64,000 bases of DNA from Phoenix dactylifera (lineage: Eukaryota; Streptophyta; Magnoliopsida; Arecales; Arecaceae): contig NW_024067820.1 of the NCBI RefSeq assembly GCF_009389715.1, positions 372,001-436,000 on the forward strand. The letters run 5' to 3'. Of the stretch, positions 21,581-34,600 are shown piece by piece. The position numbers and the translations under genes were made by a program. Position 1 is the first letter of the stretch; every line of letters starts with the position of its first letter. The notes beneath the pieces are model-generated. The model was not told the DNA's origin. It saw nothing but the letters and a program-made list of their open reading frames with translations, and made no database searches.

Positions 21581-24500
21581 CTAAACCCTAAATCCTCTGC
21601 TGTTCCTTCTTCCTCTGGCCTTCTCAAATTTTCTTCCCTTGGAACGGACATAAGGCTTAGTATGGCTGTGTGGAACTCCTGGAGCTTTACCGAAGTGCTT
21701 CACAGCTTCCCTAGCATTCTTTGGACCCCTGAGGAGAACCTGTAATTTCATGCAACTGTTAGAAACATGCAAGTCTTGACAAAATGCTGCCGTCCAGCAA
21801 TCTTCCTTACTGCAGCACTAATAGTCGACGGTCATCTACGACCATCATATTTGGTAGCCATTTAACGAGAACTAAAGCAAGTCTTAAGAGATCAAATATA
21901 TTCGGTATGAAGCATGACTGCAGCAACAGTACATTCAAGCATCAAGTAAAAACCTGAAAAGCAAAGCCCCTCCCAACATATTTTGATAAAAGAAATGCTG
22001 CCTCGTGCCTATGTTATACTTAGTTATACCAGAAATTATAGTGTTTGTTATAGAAAATGAAGTGACAAATATAGAATTATTGATATTTTTTATTGATTAT
22101 ATATACCATCATATATTGATCTCTCCAAGATCAGCTAAACCAAACATCAGTTTCGTCCAAAATTTTAAGCTTGAAGGCGAAGGAATAATCAAGAATCAGA
22201 TTTCACAAGATAGAAAAAGAATCAGAAAGAAATACTACAAAAACTTGAAAGTCATCCAAAACAATAAATTAATAAAACTCGAGAGTCACTTTGAAGAAAG
22301 AATAAATCAAAAGACCAGCCACGCTAAAAAAGCATACAGTTCTTTTAGATCAGAATATGGGAAGAGTCATCCAAAACCCACAAGAGCTAAGTTAATTTAA
22401 ATAAAATTATCTCTAGCAGATGCAAATAAACAGAAAAATACAACAAAAAATAAATGCTAGAAGGAATGAGGCATTTAGCTCAGATAATGTTTTGGTATCC
22501 ATTCCTTGACATTCCATTAGATGGAAGTTCTCATAATGAGCTGGGATTAAAACAATATCATCATTGCTTCAATTATTATAGCCTGAAGTATCATAAGCTT
22601 CAGGAGTAAGGCTTGGGGGGAAACATTTGAAAGACATTAAGGAATAAAATTAGCAAGATCAACAGTCGGCAACATTTCATGTAAAGACGGCAGATTAAGC
22701 TGAAACATATACTATCAAGTGAGGTTGGGCATCTAAGAAACAGAAATCCTGATTATCGAATCCAAAGATATTTGAATGTCCATTCTCCTCATTTTAAGGA
22801 CAGATATTCAATATTCATCATAGACCAAGGGATGTAAGTCAACCGTACTGCTGAGAATCTAAGAGCCATCCAATTGATCAGTTTAGTCTAAAAATGTATA
22901 ATGCATTCGTAGCAATCAAACATCAAACCTATATAAGCAGTCTTGACTCAACTAGTCTAGACTGATCAAAAAGACACATGATGACTTCGACTGTGCTTTT
23001 CTTCAGCATTGTGGATCATGCATTTATTCCAAAATATTATTAATAAGAACAGCAAAATTTTCTTTAAATGGCAATCCAAATCACGCAACTGAAAATAAAG
23101 GAGTGATTCCCTCAGTATAACATTTAATGAGTTCATCAATGCACATCAGCATTAGCATGGCTTAGACAAACATCATAGGGAATCAAACCAAAATAAACAT
23201 CAAGTAAAGAAAAACGAATAAAATTTCTCGACTTTGTGTTAATCTCAGATATCAATATGAACTCTGTTCCTTGACCTTCCAATGGATGGAAGACCTCATA
23301 ATGAGCTGGGTTTTAAAGAGCAATATCTTCACTGCTTCAACAATCTAGCTAGTGTTGAAAGGTAAGTCACATAAAAAGACAGCAACCACCATTAAGACTC
23401 GATCTTGGAACATGGCAATAATGTGATTGCAGAAAGCCAAAGAATTAAAAAGAATACATTTTTTGATGTGGTAGATGTGTGTGCATATAGGCTCAAAAGA
23501 AGATATTGAAAAATTTGGAGAAGACCACACGGCCAAACCAAGTCCAGAATAAGCAAAAATCCTCATAACCCAGAAGCTAGTAATAGAATTGCAGATTATC
23601 ACCTTGAAATTGCAAATATCCACATCTAAATATAGCCAAAATTTTCAATCGTTTGCATGTTTCTCTAGTGCTTTGTAGATACAATTGTATCGTTCTTATA
23701 CCTCACTCAAACAGTATATAGGTTCAGGCTAGTAGAACAATTAAACCCATCTTACAAGCCGAATAACAAACAAAGCAACCATTTTTCTTCCTTTCTCCAA
23801 TTAAATCAAAAGGAAAAGCGCATGTACAGGAAGCGTGCAATATAGTATATACCGTGTTCTGCCCAAGAGGAGATTGGAGGGCGAGCTGATCAAAGGTCAA
23901 ACATTCTCCTCCAGCCTTGAGGATCCTTGCCCTAGCCGTCTCCGTAAACCTTAAAGCAGTCACCTTCATGGCCGGGACCTCGTAAACCCTCTTATCATCT
24001 GTCACCGTACCAACAATCACTGCAATCTTATCGTCCTGATTCAAAGTAATAACACTACCAGTAAAAATCCACCCATCTAAAAATCAAAACTTTTGTTTTA
24101 TCAAATAACAAAAACTATAAATACAGGAAATCAGTGGAGACCAACCTTTCCTTGCATAAAGGTGACGAGCCTTTTGAGGGAGATGGGGGGCCTGTTGATC
24201 TTGCTCATAAAGAGCCGTTTAAGGATCACCGCATTGAACTTGCTCCCCGTCCTTCGCACCAGAAACCTATACAACTGATCAAAGAGAGCAAACAAACGTA
24301 TCCATCGGCTCAATAATTCCATCAAATGCAATCTAAAAGATGGCGTAAAGACCAGATCCAATGCAAACGGACACGTTCAGAGATGAGCTCACCTTGACGA
24401 GGAGCTTGAGGTAGACATCGTCGGACTTGGGCGCAGTGCGCCTAGCCTTCTTGCTCCTGCCGCCGGCGATGAGATCGATACCCTGCGACGAACGAAAAAG

Positions 24501-24596
24501 GAAGAAAGCAAGGGATAAGAAGAGACACACACAGAGAGAGAGAGAGAGAGGAAAGGTTAGGGTTCCGTGTTTGGGGAAAGAGAACGATGTTACCAT
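21581..24596 (-). CDS. RPL18: 60S ribosomal protein eL18 (5 exons, 187 aa)
   Basis: Exons on the minus strand are 24594-24596 (ATG only), 24393-24482, 24146-24274, 23853-24035 and 21581-21739, giving 187 residues, the standard plant length. The protein opens [20 protein letters not shown]. It contains [36 protein letters not shown] and [20 protein letters not shown], all hallmarks of eL18, a component of the cytosolic large ribosomal subunit. Splitting the gene directly after the start codon is common in plant ribosomal protein genes and makes the first intron part of the expression context. Intron 4 (21740-23852) is long and holds a diverged direct repeat. Upstream on the minus strand are a TATA box, a telo-box and a site II-like element, the usual promoter grammar of plant ribosomal genes. 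Nothing is missing or broken. Confidence 0.97.
22499..23345 (+). repeat. Direct repeat pair in eL18 intron 4
   Basis: Copies of about 85 bp at about 22499-22582 and 23264-23345 share ctcataatgagctggg and flanking sequence (ccttgac, gatggaag, cactgcttcaa or cattgcttcaa). They lie about 765 bp apart and are moderately diverged. The source is unknown. Confidence 0.75.
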
Positions 24597-24643
24597 GGCG
24601 AGAGCTCCTCCCCGCCCACGGCCCTCTGCGGCGGCTACAGTTC

Positions 24644-24661
24644 TAGGGTTTGAGCGGCCCA
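24644..24661 (-). promoter_or_regulatory. Telo-box and site II-like element of eL18
   Basis: On the minus strand AAACCCTA (24651-24644) lies about 48 bp before the ATG. Next to it is TGGGCC (24661-24656). Telo-boxes paired with site II (TCP-type) elements are the known signature of plant ribosomal protein and translation genes. Both lie downstream of the TATA box, so they fall near the start of the transcript. Confidence 0.7.
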
Positions 24662-24694
24662 CCCTCGCCTCGCCCCCTTTGGCCCTTCGGGGGG

Positions 24695-24702
24695 TATTTA
24701 TA
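24695..24702 (-). promoter_or_regulatory. TATA box of eL18
   Basis: TATAAATA on the minus strand about 100 bp upstream of the ATG. It would place transcription start around 24665-24670. Confidence 0.65.
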
Positions 24703-25609
24703 GAAGCGTGCTGTCCGTTGTGCCGCCGGTTCTTGGTGTTGGATTTGGCATTCTATTCGCCCGAGACGCGGGTTGATCCGAACCGTTTCTCTTGGATAGT
24801 TGGATGGGGAATAAAATCGGGAGATAATCCCCTATTCCCTCACTGGTCGTACCAAACATCTTGACTGATGGAATAGGAGTATTCCCTTTATAATGCCCAC
24901 GAGGTTATCCCTCTCACTTGTGTTATAAACCAGTTCTATAGCAAGAGTGGACTATCGTAAGGTGGAATAAGCTTATTCCATCCCGGAGTTTATCCCAATT
25001 ACCATTTTACTCTTTTACTTTTCCTATACACTCTTAAAAAAGAATGGAACGGTAATTTTATTTTTGTGGTAAAATTCAGATTATTGTAAAGTTCAATATG
25101 TATTAAGTGCATTCTATCCCCCCTATCTCATCTAATTTATTTTCCAAACCAAATACGGAAAAAACTTATCTCGTGATATAAGCTCATCCCTTCTACGATA
25201 ATTGATATTTTTTATATTTTTTATAAATTTAAAACAATTATAGAACGATTTAATGCGTCATTATTGTAGATCATGAGCCATTTTATAGGCATGGCTCAAA
25301 GTGTTAACGATGTGCCTTCAAAAAGACCTGAAGATCATGACCATAAATATGGTGAAACACTTGTCCATCATAATTAATTAGCCATATTCCATCTTCATCA
25401 ACCTACACCAAATGTGCACTCACAGGAGGATAAGGATGGCAGTCCCTACTTCACCCATTAACCTGACCGAACTTAAAAGATAGCGGATTTAGATTGGGCA
25501 TGATTAGAGATGATAAACAAGTTAATGAGATAATCCATTTACTAAAAAGATCGAGCTTGAGTTTAAAAGGGTTGTTCAAGCATTATTGTATGACACGAGG
25601 AATATTTGA
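24703..25609. other. Intergenic, AT-rich, nothing firmly recognised
   Basis: Upstream flank of eL18. Around 25480-25600 the text (gagcttgagtttaaaa and similar) resembles a repetitive AT-rich plant element that might continue to the right of the plastid insert near 26090-26280. I cannot define its ends. Confidence 0.35.
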
Positions 25610-26046
<437 letters not shown>

Positions 26047-27982
26047 ACACATTATATAGAAGAATAGATTAATTGGGCACAAAATTAGGAGATTAACATT
26101 GGTCAATATATTGATTGAATTATTATTAAATTAATTATAAGAACATTTTAAGCATATTGTGGAAACAAGTTGATCCTATCATCTCAAGCATGAACAAATC
26201 TAATTTGTTTATTGAATGGACTAGACAAGTGAGCTAGTATTACTTGTTTAATAAACAAACCAAATTTAGAGTGCAGTTGGATCAAAACTAGAATCGAAAT
26301 CAGGGTAGAAAGAGAAATGGCCGTATCCTCTAATGCGTTTAGTTCGTAACAAGAATCAAAATCGAATTTGAATACTGGAAGAGAGGGGGGAGATTAGGGC
26401 AATTTCTATTTTCTCGTAAAATCGAAATGAAAATGGGACTCCTTCCAACTAAACATCTCTCATTCGAGAGTCCAACTCCCTCCAGCCAAACATATCCTAG
26501 TTTATTAGCATCACTGGTTAACAGGTAAGGTTTGGTTTGACCATTTCAACAAAATCCCTATATCAAAAGTAATTTTAAATCTGCGATTTCCCTTCGTGTC
26601 CATTCAAACACAGAATCCAACTCATATAGCCTTTGTTGCCATCTTTTGTTTTAGATGTGCTCTCAAATATAATTTCTATAGTATTTAGTACTTCCTCGCT
26701 ATACCATTCATCCGGATGATACAAAAGAGCCAGATCACCAGCAAGTCTGTAGGCTAACTTGAAAACGGTATAGGTCTGCTATAAATCAGGTTAAGATCGG
26801 ATCAGCTACAGATCACCCAAACCCAACCTTAGAATGACCAGGCCAGGAGCTTGCGTGCAAGAAAGGAACCACACCAAAAGTATTATTGACCCCTGCAACA
26901 GTTATAATTCTATAATTTCTCTAAAAAAATAAAATTTTTCAGAAATAATTGGAAAGAACTATTACTCATTGCTCATTGAACCAACAATTTAAATATATAT
27001 ATATATATATATGCGGCGTTGGACTAGGGTTGATACTTTTCGGAATTGAACCGCCCCATGTCAAAGCCTATACCGTCCAAAATAAAGTGAGAGATAGCAT
27101 TTGAAACTTTTAATGCAAAATAATTACCATTATCATGGTTGTCACATGACATATATCAAAATTATTAGACAATAATGGGAAAATAGAGATATCATCTTGC
27201 CTTTGATTTTCATTGACCAAAAGTATTATTTTTTGGACCACATAATCATTTTTGAGAGAAATATAATGCAAAAAAAAAAATGAATTTCAAAGAAGAAACT
27301 GGTATTTTATTTAGAGTAAGGCGCACGTGAAAATAATGAACATTATTTTTGTTATAACAAAATGCTATAACACCAAGTAATGTACACAGTGGCCTTTTTA
27401 ATTTTTTTTTCCACCTAGCATTACTATTACAAACCTTTTCCATTCCATGCTCTCATACACAGCACTATAAGATATCCAACAAAAAATTACGCTCGGAGAT
27501 GCGTTATTTTATGGCTTTGTCCAAATTTTGTTGCACGTTGCAAATACGTTTAGTATCCGACATCAGGAGACCAGATGATAAGCTGGCCCGCTATAAAGCC
27601 ACAGCAGGTAAGCGCAGTAGTCATGAAGAGTTGGACCAGGGAGTCTCAATTCGCTCTGTCCAGACCGTGATCAGGAGCTTCTTCAGTCCCTTTTGACTCT
27701 CCCCTCAGCTGGACGCATAGACTAAAGCTAGGCATATTAAAGTCCCAGCAAAAGTTAGGCATTTAAACACACCGGGATTCCCTACAAAAATTAACTCTGA
27801 AATTTTGTTATTTCTCTCAATTGGTTTCCGCACAAGATCTACGTGTTCTGATCCAACCATACTTCCTAAAGATTTATAACAATTTCCAAAGCATTCCAGT
27901 GAAGCCAAGAAACACTTCAGCACATATTTTAACTTTCTCACGAAGCAGACGCAATGACAGCGGTAATTAAGCTTTCTATCAG
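26047..27982. other. Intergenic, AT-rich, with an AT microsatellite
   Basis: No gene seen. An (AT)n run lies at about 26993-27012. Text near 26325-26500 (gcgtttagttcg and ccaactaaacat) looks like a diverged MITE, but the ends do not pair well enough to call. Confidence 0.4.
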
Positions 27983-28207
27983 GGGTTAGGGGTTCGGATT
28001 GTATCTTTCGTGCGAAAAAAGGATTCACCTTCCTTCACAAGAATCCACCATTGAATCGCGCAATAAACGCTTTGAGATCTCTGCAGGCTGATGCACAAGT
28101 GGAGTTTGAAGTGCTTTGAAATCTGCACGAGGTGCCATCCAACATTTGACATCGTGAAAGAAGATACAATTATTCTTTCGCGTGAAAGATACAACCGATA
28201 CCCTTCC
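27983..28207. mobile_element. MITE-like element with imperfect terminal inverted repeats
   Basis: The left end contains GGTTCGGATTGTATCTTTC and the right end, reversed, contains GGTATCGGTTGTATCTTTC. Both continue into similar GCGAAA sequence. ATCAG occurs directly outside each end (27978-27982 and 28208-28212) and may be the target duplication. The length is about 225 bp and there is no coding capacity. The superfamily is not assigned. It lies downstream of the MCTS1 gene. Confidence 0.55.
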
Positions 28208-28671
28208 ATCAGCACCTGATATATCATAAAAGTCGCTGCACACAAAGTACAGTGATGGCTTTGGTTAAGCAAACTACAGAATAAAGATGCGACAATGATG
28301 TAATGTATTTGCTATTAAAAAGAAAAAAATAGAACTCAGAGTAAATTTCTATAAACTACATGCTTTATGATTGATGCAATTAGCCATAAGCATAATAATT
28401 GCACAACACAATATCCGCTGCATTATAAAAGCTGAAAGTTTTTTTGGAAGCCATAAAATATATTGTGGTGATGGCTCTTCAAGGTAGCTGTCGAACTTCA
28501 TATTCTTCATTCCTAGTTAAGACCTTCCTCTACAAGGATAGTTGCTTCACCTATGGGAATCCAATATTAATTATTTTGGTTATTGCTAGAAAAAAAAGCA
28601 AACCTGGTCTTCAAATAATTTACCTGAGAAAAACACTTCTAGCAGCATTCTAACTTGTCCTCAGCGAGCCC

Positions 28672-31600
28672 TCATTCTAGGCGTTCCATCTGCAATCAGA
28701 AGAAAATCATCAGTGCGTGAAGAATAGTCCCAAAAGAAAAGTATGATACTAGCAAGAAAATATAAAGATTACATGAGAATAAATGCCATGATTATGATGC
28801 TACCAATGGATATGGTACATATGTTAAGAAATTAGAATGATTTTCCCATAGAAGCTGTCCCAGCTACTCCCTCAAATGTGTCTAAAAAAATAATATAAGA
28901 TTATATGAATGCAAAGACTCCTTTCAAATAGATGGTGAGCAATCACAAACATAAAGATAAATATTAATTCGACCCTCACTTCCTTGGGTGAAGGAGAAGT
29001 CAAACGAACAAAGATATGCAATGATTTTCTGGTCAAGAGCCTGAAGCTTACAGATGAACCATAGTGTAATTATTAGACAAAGATCCGGTGGATTGAAAAG
29101 CTCTTTTTATCCCTCAAGGATTATGTTAAGATAATTGTACGAATTAGCTTTCTAAAGTGCTTTGGTGCTACAATGTTCTAGCTTGCTCATAACAGAAATG
29201 ACCAATAAGAGCCATTCAGACAAGAAAAGAAGAAATCATACCTTCCAGAGGCCATCATTTAGATAGTGCATATTATCAACTCCAATTCCCTTGTTGATAG
29301 TCCTACTGCAGCAACAAAATACATCCTTTAACACAAGGTACTTGAAAACAGAAAAAGAAAATATAACACAATTTGAAATAGCCCAATATGTTCTGCTTGA
29401 GATACCGTTTTGACACCAATATATCATTCCTGAACAATGAGAGCCACACATACACTAGAAGGGCATCGACAAGCGCCCAAGGGAAAATTCTAGTTATATA
29501 AGGTCATACATACCTGTACAATTACACTTGGGGAAAGAAAAGTTTTCAAAGGAGCCTCAGTAGGATGAAGCCCAGTTTTCCATCTCAGCAGAGATATCAG
29601 CTTGTATTGGTATCGGGCACCTATTGATATGACATAACTGATATCTCAGCCTGATTATCTTGGCCAACAGATACTGATACATTCCACCATGTCAACTGAT
29701 AATTCCTAATCGGACTGTTATGAATTTAAATTAAAATTTTAATAATTACTCACATAAATACCCTAATATGGTAATTAAATCCATGTTTACCATAACGGCC
29801 GAGATTCTGATATCTTCGATCCTATAATAAAGGCCATGATCTCCAAAAATCTCAGATGCTAGATGTTTCCCCCTTTTTTCTTTTATTTTTCACCATTTCT
29901 CCTTCTGGGCCAAGAAAAACTGAGATCTCCATCATTTCGTTTAGGTCACCAGCCAAGATGGCCAAGAAAACCAGTTTCATAAACTTGGAAGAGCCAAGCT
30001 TTGCTGTCAGGAAATGCCAAGCATGGCCGCTTAATCATTTGCTGAAGAGGTTGGATATACTAGATAAAGGGATAATGCCAAGCATGACCATATCATCATT
30101 TGCTGATGAGGATGGGTGCGTACCAGATGGTTGGAGATAGTAGATAAATAGAGGGGAGAAAACCCCAGCCACACATGCATATATGCATGCTGGGATGGCG
30201 AGAAATTATAATTATTTCATACAACACCACATCTCCACTTTTCTCGTTTATGCAGAACACTTGAACTTTATTTTACCATGCCCCACAACTTGGCAATAAG
30301 GTTTCCATGAGTCAGGCCTCTGCAATGCATCATACTTAGAAACTGAGTATCACAGCATCCATCTTACAAATGTCGTTCCCTGACCATACCACATGCTTTA
30401 AATGTAGTTACTATATGCAGCCGGCCTATATATATTGAACAAGCAGCCCAATTTGCATTATGAAGCCTCATATGTGGCCCACTCCTGGGCCCATGCGAGC
30501 ATTGTGAATTCAGTTGAGCTAGATGCTGGTTATGGCTAGGCCAAATGCAAGTATTGCTAATCATGTTAATTTGATAAAAATGATAATTATTGCTATTTGG
30601 TTTTAAGTACAAGGAGAAAGAAGTGATTGTCATTTACTATTTTTATTAATGTTCCTCTTGTTGTTATTGCAATTATTATACCTTTATGTATATTATTTAC
30701 TTTTTTAAAACCTTTCAAAAAATGCCAGCTGTACATGCACTACGCATTCACACTGAACATGTACTATAGGCATTTGACTGCCTACATATTGTGGCCATGT
30801 TTCAGAACACTATCAATTATTATTATGACTGTGGACACTGATTATTGCCTTCCAGATTTCAAGGGGCTTTCAAGTGAAGAAAAGAGAGATATAGCATAGT
30901 TCCCTTATTCGAGAGAAAGCTTACTGAAACCGAAAAAATTTTCTTGCCCATATAGTGTTTAAAGAACCTATTCAAGCTAGTAAAGTTGAGCTGGAAACAC
31001 CCTCAGTCGTCCCCACCCTTATGCATATCCTATAGCATTACTAATAAAGGTGGTTTTAATAAAGAGAAATTCAATGAGTTCTTGGTTACTCAGTGTTACA
31101 AAATCATTGAGAAAACAACTGAAAAATCTTTTTCTCATTGTGAATTTCTTGCATTATTTGGACAAAAACTTTGAGGATGCTGTTGACAACCTTATGACAA
31201 GATTTATTTAAGTAACCTGTTCACCTAGTTTAACCTTAGCAGTCCTTTGGACACTTTACCACAAGAGAAATTAAAGGACTATTTATGTTTCAAGAATTAA
31301 AATCAAGAAACACTCAACAATGGCCTGTGACTCGAACAACATGAATAGTTCTACCATAATCTCATTCATAAATGAGAGAATCATTGTTTGCCCTTAATTT
31401 AGAAAAGATATTAGGTTTCTTGTCTAGGCAACCCACATTTTGTGTCCACATATTTTGTCAATTCCTCACTCTGTATAGTATAATTACCTATACAGCCTCC
31501 TTACCTACAGAAAATAGTATGTAGTTTACAAAATAATACAAGAAATTCTATTCAAGACATATTTATCCAAAAATTTTCCATCTTTGCATCTGTAATCTCT

Positions 31601-34600
31601 CAACCAATATAGCTTAAACTAAAAGAAGAGCTTATATTTGTGGCTTTTATTTCTGGAAAATGGCATTCATTGTGAATTTGAAATTAAGTCGCAAAACGAA
31701 TATTTTAAATAAAAAAAAACATTATGATTTTGACATATATGTATGCAAATAGTTAGCAAATGAAATGCAATTGACCTGTGGAACATCAAAATATTAAAGC
31801 TTAAAAACAAGGTTAAGAAAGAAAAGAATTCAAATAGTAAAACTTACATATCTTTTGCTGACATTTTTGTATATCCAATTGCCAAAGCATGTTGTTTTCC
31901 TTCAGACATTATGGCCTGAAAATTATGAAGTCACATAAATCAGAAAATATCCACAACATAAAAGCACTCATATATTAGTTGTACAAAAGAAACACTTAAT
32001 AAAGGAGTCTATATTAAAGATGCTTGGCTGCTTCAAATTTACACAGGTTATAGCAATAACTATTCAATCAACTCTCGCAGGTCAATATACCACATCAGTA
32101 CCTCCTAAGGAGCCAATAACCCAGAATTTCTGGTCACCGAACAGTTGAACTTGTTCAATGATGCCAATTTGATCTATGGCTACTCCATAAAGTAGCCTAG
32201 CAACTGATGTATGCAGGTCGACAAGTTCAACCTTGACTAGATGAAGTCACAGGGACTAAATTTTATATTCTAAAATTACATATAAATCAACTCATGCAAT
32301 GACTTCTAACAGGGAATGTGTACCACAGGGGTTTCCTCCAATACTTCATCATCCAAAGCGCCACCAGGGGATGTCAGACCAGGGCACATGATGTTAGCAC
32401 CAGAAAGAACAAATTTTATCGCACCTCGATCCACTTGAAACTTTTTCATTATATCTGGATCTGAGACAGAATAAGAGAAAGGATGAGAACCAAAAAAACT
32501 TAGATGGAAAAATAATTCCTCAATATTAAGTTATCAGTAAGACTCAAACAAGATGCATTTTTCAGTGGTCGCATCTCCCATGGGGTTCCACAATTTGTCT
32601 GCCCCTAGGCCAACTACACCACAGCTCAAACAAATAATATGTTGCATAAATTAAAATAAAGTAAGCTTAATAGGCTCATAATTCTTTAGCAAGGTCAAAA
32701 AAAATAAGGAACATTACCAAAATCATAAAACCAAAAATACCCCAAATATTGTAAAGCTTGGAGCTTAACCTTGTACAAAGCAACGAACATATAAGAAGAT
32801 GAAGGGCCAAGGAAATACTTTACATTGATGAAGAAGCCTCAAAGTTGGCATGTAAGGACCATCTCGAACATTGAAAAACAGTGGTACATTGTTCACTACG
32901 ACAAGATTCAGATGATTTTGGCTAAACAAAAAAATAAATTAATCAGAATTTCAGTTAAGGAAAATCCAGTTTCATCATTTAATATCATAGACAACTAGAA
33001 AACCAAATATTACACACAAATTGACGAGAACAGTTTAGCATTTCAGTACTAAACCTTATGACATTTAATGATCTAAACAAACAACTCTTCAAAGTGACCA
33101 GAAAAGTTCTAAAGGATCCACTTTACACGAAATTGTACAACATACATTACTGAGCAGTAGCATGACAAGCATGCAAGATTCATAGAATCACATAAAGCAA
33201 ACTCTAAATAACTTCTACATTGCAAAAGAAACTTTCTCAGAAACCATCCTTATATCACCATCAAAGATGCATCATTACATTCTATGGTTCACATTTTTCA
33301 TTTTCTTTTTGCTCTTATTCCCAAACTGATTTCTTTTCTGGATCTTGTTCCTATTCTGAAACCTCCTTGCTCAAAGGAAAAAACTTTAGGACTTTTTTAT
33401 CTCTATGTAAGCATCAATAATGTAGATAAAAGCACAAAATTCTACTAATATTAAAAACAAAGCTAATAAGTTGCACATGTACTTAAAAAGAAATACCCAA
33501 TCAGCATCATGAAAAGTCCTTGCAAAACTGGGACAAATTAAAGGATACTGTAAAGAAAGGAAGAAAGTAGGGAAAGTCAGTGATGTGTGTGCATGTGTAA
33601 AAGATTCAACTTTAGAGACTCTGGAAGACTACGAGACAAGAGGCAGAAAAAGATGACAATAATATAAACCACTATGGGCACAGTAATAACTAATAGAATT
33701 TGGTCATGGTGGGTAAGTAAAGGGTTATAGAAAGAATGAACTTTCGCTAGAAACTCAGAAATTAGTGTGCACATATTTTTTTGTAGTAACCAGCACATTA
33801 AGATTTCAGCCTTCGCTGGAATTTGAACAATGGAAGGATTTGGCAGGTTGTTGACTTGACTTTGGAAAGCATGGCATCCTAAAGTCAGGAGGAATTTCAT
33901 CAAATCTGATGAGCAGAGAATTCTTTAGTTTTCCTTATGATGGAAAGGGGACTAGATCACTCCACCATGAAAAATTTAGGTAGCCTCTATTTTCCTTGGG
34001 ACTAAATTTTCTTTTGGTCTACTTTAGTCAGCGTGATTTCAAAGATAAACTAATGATGAATTCAGAGCAAGGATTTAAGTGCTTGTGGGCAGTAGCATGA
34101 AATCACCAGTCAATAGCTGGCAAGGCACGTACCATGCTGTTCTCGGGTGCGTACAGCTCTGTGCCAAAACAAACAACACTACAGAAGGATTTGGAAGCTT
34201 TTTTTGTCATCAAAAATATCATAAAGAGATCATTGATAAATGTTATGTTGACCTGCTTCAGCGCTGATGCACAAAATGGCATAGGCTCCCTTTTGAAGAA
34301 CAGTTATATTCAAATGAGAACAGCAAGGAAGCAGATAACATGATAAATCATTCTTTTCTTCGCTGCCGCTTTTAAGTTTTGGCAGCTTTTAGTTCACATC
34401 CTTCCTTCACAAAGACTTACATAAATCAATTTATTTGATGGAACAATGATCATAATTTCCTTTTCCAAAGAATGGGAGGTTAGCTTGGATAGCTCTTCCA
34501 CTTGCCATAAGGGGGACATTTCGAAGGATGAAATATAGGATTAGTCTTCTAGTCGAGGATGAGGAGGTATATGAGTTTGGATCACACCTGTAGCTTTCAA

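Noticed and set aside
22005-22400. 131-codon open frame in eL18 intron 4
   Set aside because: AT-rich Lys/Ile/Asn composition, no recognisable domain, and inside an intron of a complete gene.
24427-24864. 145-codon open frame antisense to the eL18 first exons
   Set aside because: It overlaps eL18 exons 1-2 and its promoter on the opposite strand, and has low-complexity Arg/Pro-rich content.
30627-31200. Run of open frames in MCTS1 intron 6
   Set aside because: I considered a transposase remnant, but no catalytic motif could be identified.
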